Shown here piece after piece: positions 1-5,462 of a stretch of 5,462 nucleotides of DNA; position 1 is the stretch's first letter, and each line of letters begins with the position of its first letter. The stretch spans positions 1 to 5,462 of the forward strand of contig JAEUKU010000134.1 in assembly GCA_016794075.1 (NCBI GenBank), read 5' to 3'. The translations under genes were made by a program, and so were the position numbers. The notes beneath the pieces were generated by a model, which saw only the letters and a list, made by a program, of their open reading frames with translations, was not told where the DNA came from and made no database searches. Origin of the DNA: Rhodospirillaceae bacterium (GTDB taxonomy: Bacteria; Pseudomonadota; Alphaproteobacteria; Dongiales; Dongiaceae).

Positions 1-548
1 GAGGCGCCCTCGGTGACATTGCCGCTCTCGTCCACCAGCCAGGCTTCCTGCACCCCCTGCTCCGCCGCCGCCTGCTTCGCCAGCACGTTGGGCAGCAGGT
101 TCAGCGATTTGATGTCGCAGCGGCCCCAGCGCTCGTCAGGCACAGTGATGACGGACGCGCCGTCGCGCAGCAGGGCCGCCGGCGCCGGCTTGAATCGCTT
201 GGCCATCACCAGCAGGGCGGGCGCGGCATCCTTCGGAAACTTGTGATCGCGCGGCGCCACGCCGCGCGTGACCTGGATATAGACTCCCCCGTTGCGCAGG
301 ACATTGCGGGCGATGATCTCGCGCGCCACCACTTCCAGGGCCGCGCGCGGCATCGGCCAGGCGATGCGCAGCTCGGCGAGCGAGCGCCCCAGGCGCTGGA
401 AGTGCCGGTCGGCGGCGACCAGGCGGCCATCATAGACCGCGATCGCCTCGTAGACCCCGTCCCCGAACATGTAGCCGCGATCCTCGACCCGCACCGTGGC
501 GGCGGCGCGCGGCACGTAGCGGCCGTTGATATAGACGATCTGGGGCAT
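1..548 (-). CDS. dat: D-amino-acid aminotransferase (PLP fold-type IV), 3' end outside window
   Basis: The enzyme transfers the amino group between D-amino acids and 2-oxo acids in the cytoplasm, typically D-alanine + 2-oxoglutarate to pyruvate + D-glutamate, both used in peptidoglycan. I translated 182 codons from the ATG at 548; the frame is still open at base 1, so roughly the last third of a usual ~280-290 residue protein is missing. Visible key residues fit the Bacillus D-amino-acid transaminase at an almost constant offset: Tyr33 and Glu34 in FGDGVYEAI, Arg100 and His102 in PRDHKFP (the D-substrate carboxylate trap), the PLP lysine Lys147 in RCDIKSLNLLPN (codon at 108-110), and Glu180 in GNVTEG. 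The Arg-x-His pair argues against the relatives branched-chain aminotransferase and aminodeoxychorismate lyase. The start lies 2 bases after the trkA stop with no good Shine-Dalgarno sequence (only GGA, about 12 bases upstream), so translation is probably coupled to trkA. Substrate preference is inferred from motifs. Confidence 0.93.
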   Translation of the reverse strand, partial: MPQIVYINGRYVPRAAATVRVEDRGYMFGDGVYEAIAVYDGRLVAADRHFQRLGRSLAELRIAWPMPRAALEVVAREIIARNVLRNGGVYIQVTRGVAPRDHKFPKDAAPALLVMAKRFKPAPAALLRDGASVITVPDERWGRCDIKSLNLLPNVLAKQAAAEQGVQEAWLVDESGNVTEGA

Positions 549-550
549 GA

Positions 551-1927
551 TCAGAAGTATTCCAACCGCACGGAGAACATCCGCTCGACTTCGCGCACGT
601 CCTTGCTGGCGGAGAACAGCACGACGTGGTCGTCCTGCTCGACCACCGTGTCGCCGGTGGCGATGACGACCTTGCCGCCGCGCACCATGGCGCCGATGAT
701 GACGCCTTCAGGCAGCTTCGCCTCGCGGATCGGCGTGCCAACCAGGCGCGCGGTTTCCAGCACCTCGATCTCCATCACCTCGCCGAAATCGTCGCCCAGC
801 GAATGCACCGCGCGGACCCGGCCGCGGCGCACATGCTGCAGGATGTTGGAGACGGTGGTGGCGCGCGGGCTGACCACCGCGTCGATGCCGAGCGACCCGA
901 TCAGCGGCGCATAGTTGGTGGAATTGACCAATGTGATGCTGCGCTGGCACCCCGCACGCTTGGCCAGCAGCGAGGCGAGAATGTTGACCTCGTCGTCATT
1001 GGTGACGGCGATGATGGTCTCGGTGCCCTTGACGTTGGCCTCTTCCAGGATGCGCGGATCGAGCGCGTCGCCCTGGATCACCACCCAGTTGGGCAGGCGC
1101 GCCGCCGCCTTGGCGGCGCGGCGGCGGTCGAGCTCGATCAGCTTCACGTCGATGCCGGGATTGCGCTCGGCGATCAACTCGCTCAGCTGCAGGCCGATAT
1201 TGCCGCCGCCGACGATGATCAGGCGCCGCGCCTCCTGCTCCTCGTGGCCGAAGGCGCTCAAGGCGCGCTTCAGATGCGCGGTCTCGGCGATGAAATAGAC
1301 GTCGTCGCCGACCAGCATGCTCTCGGCGTCGTCGGGCACGATCTTGTGGTCGCCGCGCACGATGCCGACCACCGTGGCGTGCAGGTCGGGAAACAAGGTC
1401 GTCAGGTGGCGGAGCGGCGTGTTGATGACCGGGCAATTGGCGCCGCAATGCACGCCGACCAGGGTCACCAGCCCGTCGGCCAGGGTGACGGCGTCGAAGG
1501 CGCCCGGCACTTCCAGGCGGCGGTGGATCGCCTCGGCCACCTCGACCTCGGGCGAGATCACGGCGTCGATGCCGAGATGGTCGGAGTTGAAGATGCTCGA
1601 CCACTTGGACTGCAGGTAGGATTGCTCGCGCACGCGGGCGATCTTGGTCGGCACGTCGAAGATGGCATGCGCCACCATGCAGGCGGTCATGTTCACTTCG
1701 TCCGAATGGGTGACCGCGATGAGCAGGTCGGCATCCTTCAGCCCGGCCTGCTCCAGGACCGTGGGATGCGAGGCGTGTCCGGCCACGCCCTGGACGTCGA
1801 GCTGGTCGGTGATGTCTCGCACCAGATGCGCGTCGAGGTCGACGATGGTGACGTCGTTGCCTTCGTGCGCCAGGTATTTCGCGATGTTGGCGCCGACCTG
1901 GCCGGCGCCGCAGATCACGACCTTCAT
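551..1927 (-). CDS. trkA: Trk system potassium uptake regulatory protein TrkA
   Basis: TrkA is the peripheral cytoplasmic subunit that binds NAD(H) and gates the TrkH/TrkG potassium channel in the inner membrane. The 458-residue product has the typical duplicated layout and the same length as I recall for E. coli TrkA. The first RCK-N Rossmann domain starts at residue 1 with GAGQVG at 7-12 and acidic Asp30 closing strand 2. A first RCK-C domain covers about 140-220. The second RCK-N domain starts near 235 with GGGNIG at 240-245 and Glu265 at the end of its second strand. A second RCK-C domain covers about 370-455. Both nucleotide-binding motifs look intact and there are no membrane segments. 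The ATG at 1927 is chosen because MKVVICGAGQVG is the canonical N-terminus. It follows ntrX by 39 bases and precedes the aminotransferase by 2. No trkH or trkG is in the window, so the channel partner must be elsewhere. Confidence 0.96.
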   Translation of the reverse strand: MKVVICGAGQVGANIAKYLAHEGNDVTIVDLDAHLVRDITDQLDVQGVAGHASHPTVLEQAGLKDADLLIAVTHSDEVNMTACMVAHAIFDVPTKIARVREQSYLQSKWSSIFNSDHLGIDAVISPEVEVAEAIHRRLEVPGAFDAVTLADGLVTLVGVHCGANCPVINTPLRHLTTLFPDLHATVVGIVRGDHKIVPDDAESMLVGDDVYFIAETAHLKRALSAFGHEEQEARRLIIVGGGNIGLQLSELIAERNPGIDVKLIELDRRRAAKAAARLPNWVVIQGDALDPRILEEANVKGTETIIAVTNDDEVNILASLLAKRAGCQRSITLVNSTNYAPLIGSLGIDAVVSPRATTVSNILQHVRRGRVRAVHSLGDDFGEVMEIEVLETARLVGTPIREAKLPEGVIIGAMVRGGKVVIATGDTVVEQDDHVVLFSASKDVREVERMFSVRLEYF

Positions 1928-1966
1928 GACCCTTGTTCCATTCCCCTGACGAAAGCGGCGCCGCTG
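1928..1966 (-). promoter_or_regulatory. ntrX-trkA junction with 12-base palindrome
   Basis: This 39-base gap separates ntrX and trkA. One base after the ntrX TAG lies the perfect palindrome AGCGGCGCCGCT (1954-1965). Further downstream are AGGGG, 15 bases before the trkA ATG, and GGA, 9 bases before it; the latter is the best-placed candidate ribosome binding site but is weak. The palindrome can form only a 4-base-pair stem with a 4-base loop, and what follows (TTTCGTC) is not a T tract, so this is not a convincing terminator. No promoter is recognisable; trkA is probably read through from ntrX. Confidence 0.35.
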
Positions 1967-3370
1967 CTATTCGACCTTGTCGCCGCGTTCGGAACCGGTG
2001 ATGCCCAGCGACCGCAGCTTGCGGTGCAGCGCCGAGCGCTCCATGCCGACGAAGCTGGCGGTGCGGGAAATGTTGCCGCCGAAGCGGGAAACCTGGGATT
2101 CGAGATAGCGCCGCTCGAAGATCTCGCGCGCCTCGCGCAGCGGCAGCGACAGCACCTCGGTGCCGTCGGCGGAGGAGACGCCCGCGGCGTTGGCGGCGCC
2201 GATATCGGGCGGCAGCATGTCGGCGCGGATCGGCTCGCCCGGCTCGCCGGGCACCATGATCAGCAGCCAGTCGACCACGTTGCGCAGCTGGCGCACGTTG
2301 CCCGGCCAGTCATAGGCCTGCAGCAGCGCGAGCGTATCCTCGCCGAAGGCACGCGCCGGCAGGCCGGTTTGCTCCGAGGCCAGGCGCATGAAATGCTCGA
2401 GCAGCTCGGGAATGTCGTCGCGCCGCTCGCGCAGGCCGGGGACGCGCATCGGCACCACGTTCAGGCGATAGAACAGGTCCTGCCGGAAGCGGCCCGCCGA
2501 CATCTCGTTCTGCAGGTCGCGGCTGGTGGCCGCGATCACGCGGACGTCGACCTCGACCTTGGTCTTGCCGCCGACCCGCTCGAAGGTCTGCTCCTGCAGC
2601 ACGCGGACGATCTTGCCCTGGGTTTCCAGCGGCATGTCCGCCACCTCGTCCAGCAGCAGCGTACCGCCATGGGCCTGTTCCAGGAACCCGACCTTGCTCA
2701 CCGTCTCGCGGCCGTCGCCGTTGCGCTCGGTGCCGAACAGCTCGATCTCCAGGCGGTCGGGATGCATGGTGGCGCAGTTGAGCACCACAAAGGGCATCTC
2801 GGCGCGCTTGGACTTGCGGTGCAGCAGGCGGGCGGCCACTTCCTTGCCGCTGCCCGGCGGGCCGGAGAACAGGACGCGGCTTCCGGTCGGGGCCACCCGC
2901 TCGATCGCCTGGCGCAGCTGGGTCATGATGGCGGAGCGGCCGATCAGATCTGCCTGGCTGCCGACGCGGGCGCGCAATTCCTCGTTCTCGCGCCGCAGGC
3001 GGGCGTTCTCCAGGGCGCGCTCGATGGTCACCAGCAGGCGGTCGGCCTTGAACGGCTTCTCGATGAAATCGAAGGCACCCTTCTTGATGGCGTTGACGGC
3101 GGTCTCGATATTGCCGTGGCCGCTGATCATGACGACGGGGGTGTCGGGATAGCTTTCCTGGATCGGCTCCAGCAGCTGCATGCCGTCGAGCGTGCTGTTC
3201 TGCAGCCAGATGTCGAGGACGATCAGGCTGGGGCAGCGCTGGCGCAGCAAGGCGAGCGCCTCGTCGCTGTTCGCCGCCTCGCGGGTGGTGAAGCCCTCGT
3301 CGCCCAGTACCCCGGCGATCAGCATGCGGATATCGGCTTCGTCGTCGACGATCAGGATATCGCGCGCCAT
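1967..3370 (-). CDS. ntrX: NtrX, NtrC-family response regulator lacking the GAFTGA motif
   Basis: NtrX is the cytoplasmic DNA-binding partner of the kinase NtrY. The 467-residue product has three domains. The receiver domain (about 3-118) has the acidic pair Asp9/Asp10, phospho-acceptor Asp53 in VLDIWL, Ser83 and Lys105. A charged, probably coiled-coil linker at 119-137 follows. The AAA+ domain (about 141-375) has Walker A GPPGSGKE at 170-177, Walker B LLLDEV with Asp241/Glu242, sensor I AATSRDL near 280-286, arginine-finger region GRFRQDLFYRLN at 293-304, and sensor II WPGNVRQLRN at 355-364. A Fis-type helix-turn-helix lies at about 413-457. The sigma54-contact motif GAFTGA is not present; residues 217-222 read NGDGRE, as is known for alphaproteobacterial NtrX, so it probably does not activate sigma54 promoters in the classical way. 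The ATG at 3370 has GAGG 6 bases upstream. NtrC is the nearest alternative identity, but NtrC retains GAFTGA and is normally paired with the soluble NtrB, not a membrane kinase. Confidence 0.96.
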   Translation of the reverse strand: MARDILIVDDEADIRMLIAGVLGDEGFTTREAANSDEALALLRQRCPSLIVLDIWLQNSTLDGMQLLEPIQESYPDTPVVMISGHGNIETAVNAIKKGAFDFIEKPFKADRLLVTIERALENARLRRENEELRARVGSQADLIGRSAIMTQLRQAIERVAPTGSRVLFSGPPGSGKEVAARLLHRKSKRAEMPFVVLNCATMHPDRLEIELFGTERNGDGRETVSKVGFLEQAHGGTLLLDEVADMPLETQGKIVRVLQEQTFERVGGKTKVEVDVRVIAATSRDLQNEMSAGRFRQDLFYRLNVVPMRVPGLRERRDDIPELLEHFMRLASEQTGLPARAFGEDTLALLQAYDWPGNVRQLRNVVDWLLIMVPGEPGEPIRADMLPPDIGAANAAGVSSADGTEVLSLPLREAREIFERRYLESQVSRFGGNISRTASFVGMERSALHRKLRSLGITGSERGDKVE

Positions 3371-3410
3371 GCCTAGCCTCGAAAGCCTTCCGAACTCATG
3401 CCGCGGACAC
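3371..3410 (-). promoter_or_regulatory. ntrY-ntrX junction: ntrX ribosome binding site, mini-ORF and weak hairpin
   Basis: This 40-base gap holds GAGG at 3377-3380, 6 bases before the ntrX ATG, which is the most plausible Shine-Dalgarno sequence. A second purine stretch, GGAAGG, lies 15 bases upstream of the ATG and is too far away for direct use. A 13-codon ORF (3414-3373) overlaps the ntrY stop as ATGA and ends 2 bases before the ntrX ATG. A weak inverted repeat at 3379-3393 touches the GAGG. I see no promoter -35/-10 pair or terminator, which supports cotranscription of ntrY and ntrX. Confidence 0.5.
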
Positions 3411-5462
3411 TCATGCCTGCGCCGCCCGCAGGGCCGGATCGGTCAGGATCAGTTCGGCGGGAAAAACCAGCTGGACCGACGCGCCGCCCGCGTCGCCATC
3501 CAGAAGCTGCAGCTTGCCGCCGTGATCTTCCATGATCTTCTTAACGATCGCCAGCCCTAAGCCGGTGCCTTTCGTGCGCGTCGTCACATAAGGTTCGGTC
3601 AGCCGTTCCCGGCCCTGCTGCGGCAAACCCCGGCCGTTGTCGTCGACGCCGAGGACGAGCGTGTCGCCGCTCCGGCGAATCCATAGATGGATACGTCCGG
3701 CCGTCAAGCGATTCTGAGGCGCCCCGCCAGCGCCGGCGGCGCGTTCCTGGTCCAGCCTGGCGTCGATGGCGTCGGCCGCGTTCTGCATCAGGTTGGTCAG
3801 GGCCCGGGTGATCTGCGAGGCATCGCAGCTGACCCAGACCGGCTCGCCCGGCAATTCCACCTCGTAGGCGATCGCCGCGTTGGCGTTCTGCTGCAGGAAG
3901 GCGGCCTGGCGCGCCAGTTCTACGATATCCTCGGGTTGCAGCACCGGCGCCGGCATCCGGGCGAAGGAGGAGAACTCGTCGACCAGGCGCCCGATGTCGC
4001 CCACCTGGCGGATGATGGTATCGGTGCAGACGGCGAAGGTTTCCGGGTCGTTGGCGATCTCTTTCAGGTATTTGCGCTTCAGTCGCTCGGCCGAGAGCTG
4101 GATCGGGGTCAGCGGATTCTTGATCTCGTGGGCGATCCGGCGGGCGATGTCCGACCATGCCGCCTTGCGCTGCGCCGACAGCAATTCCGTGACGTCGTCG
4201 AAGGTGACGACGATGCGGGTATGGTCGCCCTCGCCCTTCTCCGATACCACCCGGACATGCAGCGTTCGGGTGACCGGCCCATGCGACATGTGGATCTGGC
4301 CCTCGGCGGCGCCGGCGGCGCGCGACTGCGCCTGGGCGACCAGCTCGCCCATCTCCGGGACCAATTGCCGCAGCGGCTCGCCCAGATGCTCGGCCATGTT
4401 GCGGCCCAGCAATTCCGAGGCCGACCGGTTGGGCAACTCGATCTCGCCCCGCTCGTTCAGGCCGATCACGCCCGCCGACACGCCGGACAGCACCAGCTCG
4501 GTGAAACGGCGCCGGTCGTCGAGCTGCCGGTTGGTGGTGACCAGCTCGGCCTGCTGGGTCTGCAGCCGCAGCGCCATGGTGTTGAATGTGCGGCTGAGCT
4601 CGCCCAGCTCGTCGTCGCGGCGGCCGATCTTGACCCGGGCGGCCAGGTTGCCGCCGCCCAGGCGTTGCGCCGCCTCGACCAGGCGGGTGATCGGCTTCAC
4701 CAGGCTGGTGGCCGAGATGATGGCGATCCAGATCGCCGCCAGCAGCAGCAGCAGGGCCAGGATGGCGAAGATCAGCCCGACGGTGATCTGCCATTGCGAG
4801 CGGTCGCCTTCCAGCTGGCGGTAGAGGTAGACCGCGCTCTCGTTGCCGCGGATGGCGCTCAGCACCTTTTCCTCGATGACGCGGCCGGCATAAAGATAGA
4901 GACCGCTTTGCGAATCGATGGCGACCAGCGAGCGCACCCGGTCTCCGGTCGGCGAATGCAGGATGACGGTATCCCCGGAATCGGCCCGCACCAGCGCGTC
5001 ATCCGGCAATTCGAGGTCGAACTCCATCATCAGGCTGAAGCCGCCGCTGGCCAGGATCTGCTTGCGGCGGTCGATCACCACGGCTTCGGACAGGTCGCGC
5101 AGGTCGACCTGGCGGTCGAGGAAGGAGTCCAGGCGCGACAGGTCGATGTAGCCGCCCCAGTCCTGGGCGCGGATCTCGTTGGCGATCGATAGGGTGTCGT
5201 TGGCGACGCGCTGTTGATGGTCCTGCAGATAGGATTGCGAGACGTAGAGCGAGCTCTCGACCGCCTCCTTGATCTTGTTGCCGAACCAGATGTCGAGGCC
5301 GTAATTGAGGAAGGTGGTCGAGAACACCGAGACGACGATCGCGGGAATGAGGGCGATCAGGCCGAACAGCAGCACCAGCCGGGAATGCAGCCGCGAGCCG
5401 ACCAGGCCGCGCCGGCGCTCGATCCACAGGCCGACCACCCGGCGGGCGATGATGGTGCCGAG
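3411..5462 (-). CDS. ntrY: NtrY, membrane sensor histidine kinase, 5' end outside window
   Basis: NtrY is the inner-membrane sensor that autophosphorylates and passes phosphate to NtrX. The window shows 683 residues and the stop; the frame is open through base 5462. The first residues look like the cytosolic end of an earlier membrane segment, so the true start and probably one or two more helices lie upstream. Using visible residue numbers: membrane helix about 29-49, an extracytoplasmic sensor region about 52-222, membrane helix about 224-249, HAMP about 250-308, PAS about 318-428, and a dimerisation/phosphoacceptor domain with His445 in AHEIKNPLTPIQLSAERL (His codon at 4128-4130). The ATPase domain carries the N box QNAADA (Asn561), DDNGRGLP at 607-614 and the TKGTGLGLA lid at about 630-638. 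All catalytic motifs look intact. NtrY of Brucella has been described as a redox sensor with haem in its PAS domain; whether this one binds haem cannot be told from sequence alone. The stop lies 40 bases before ntrX. Confidence 0.95.
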   Translation of the reverse strand, partial: LGTIIARRVVGLWIERRRGLVGSRLHSRLVLLFGLIALIPAIVVSVFSTTFLNYGLDIWFGNKIKEAVESSLYVSQSYLQDHQQRVANDTLSIANEIRAQDWGGYIDLSRLDSFLDRQVDLRDLSEAVVIDRRKQILASGGFSLMMEFDLELPDDALVRADSGDTVILHSPTGDRVRSLVAIDSQSGLYLYAGRVIEEKVLSAIRGNESAVYLYRQLEGDRSQWQITVGLIFAILALLLLLAAIWIAIISATSLVKPITRLVEAAQRLGGGNLAARVKIGRRDDELGELSRTFNTMALRLQTQQAELVTTNRQLDDRRRFTELVLSGVSAGVIGLNERGEIELPNRSASELLGRNMAEHLGEPLRQLVPEMGELVAQAQSRAAGAAEGQIHMSHGPVTRTLHVRVVSEKGEGDHTRIVVTFDDVTELLSAQRKAAWSDIARRIAHEIKNPLTPIQLSAERLKRKYLKEIANDPETFAVCTDTIIRQVGDIGRLVDEFSSFARMPAPVLQPEDIVELARQAAFLQQNANAAIAYEVELPGEPVWVSCDASQITRALTNLMQNAADAIDARLDQERAAGAGGAPQNRLTAGRIHLWIRRSGDTLVLGVDDNGRGLPQQGRERLTEPYVTTRTKGTGLGLAIVKKIMEDHGGKLQLLDGDAGGASVQLVFPAELILTDPALRAAQA

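Noticed and set aside
243..914. A 223-codon plus-strand open frame across the aminotransferase-trkA junction.
   Set aside because: It is opposite two well-supported minus-strand genes, and its composition is that of a shadow frame.
1924..1941. A 5-codon mini-ORF (MEQGS) whose stop overlaps the trkA ATG as ATGA.
   Set aside because: It resembles the bridging ORF before ntrX, but its only purine-rich stretch, AGGGG, is one base from its ATG, too close for initiation. An ORF of five codons is easily due to chance.
626..3376. A 916-codon open frame on the plus strand, antisense to trkA and ntrX.
   Set aside because: Its codons lie exactly opposite the sense codons of both genes. In that register antisense stops need TTA, CTA or TCA in the sense strand, all rare in GC-rich genes, so a long open frame is expected. 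The product is low-complexity, rich in Ala, Gly, His, Gln and Asp, with no recognisable domain.
4743..4755. Short run of CAG triplets on the plus strand.
   Set aside because: It is explained by consecutive CTG leucine codons in the second visible membrane helix of NtrY and is not a distinct repeat element.
3541..4794. A 417-codon minus-strand open frame inside ntrY in a shifted frame.
   Set aside because: It encodes an Arg/Gly/Ala/Pro-rich sequence typical of out-of-frame reading of GC-rich DNA. The ntrY frame contains all kinase motifs without interruption.
3687..5192. A 501-codon plus-strand open frame antisense to ntrY.
   Set aside because: It is the same codon-opposite-codon artefact, with a biased composition and no domain. 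The minus-strand kinase motifs are unmistakable.
3411..5438. The GTG at 5438 as the ntrY start codon.
   Set aside because: The frame stays open upstream to the window edge and encodes LGTIIARR, which reads like the cytoplasmic end of an earlier membrane segment. NtrY proteins usually have further N-terminal helices, so the start lies outside the window.

Overview
The window is a compact, GC-rich stretch of a bacterial chromosome in which every gene lies on the minus strand. It most likely comes from an alphaproteobacterium, and the order ntrY-ntrX-trkA-D-amino-acid aminotransferase is one I associate with Rhodospirillales-type genomes (Azospirillum/Rhodospirillum relatives). The strong G/C bias at third codon positions, the NtrY/NtrX sequences and the gene order all point that way. 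The genus cannot be read from the sequence.

Layout, in the direction of transcription (high to low coordinates). From 5462 to 3411 is ntrY, a membrane sensor histidine kinase whose N-terminus lies outside the window. After a 40-base gap comes ntrX (3370-1967), its partner response regulator of the NtrC family. After a 39-base gap comes trkA (1927-551), the cytoplasmic NAD(H)-binding gating subunit of a Trk potassium uptake system. Only 2 bases after the trkA stop, a PLP-dependent D-amino-acid aminotransferase begins (548 to beyond base 1); its C-terminal part is cut off by the window edge. There is no gene-free stretch longer than 40 bases, and I see no tRNA, rRNA, mobile element, CRISPR array, convincing promoter or rho-independent terminator. 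The four genes look like one operon segment.

How the genes fit together: NtrY probably senses a nitrogen, redox or envelope-related cue and phosphorylates NtrX on Asp53, which then acts on DNA through its Fis-type helix-turn-helix. TrkA controls K+ uptake, whose main counter-ion is the nitrogen product glutamate. The aminotransferase interconverts D-Ala and D-Glu, linking amino nitrogen to peptidoglycan precursors. The functional link between the last two and NtrYX is inference from co-location.

This is largely an ordinary, conserved housekeeping locus and I do not see a new system. The points worth a second look are the replacement of the sigma54-contact GAFTGA loop in NtrX without a change in loop length, a 13-codon mini-ORF that exactly bridges the ntrY stop and the ntrX start, and the tight trkA-aminotransferase junction.
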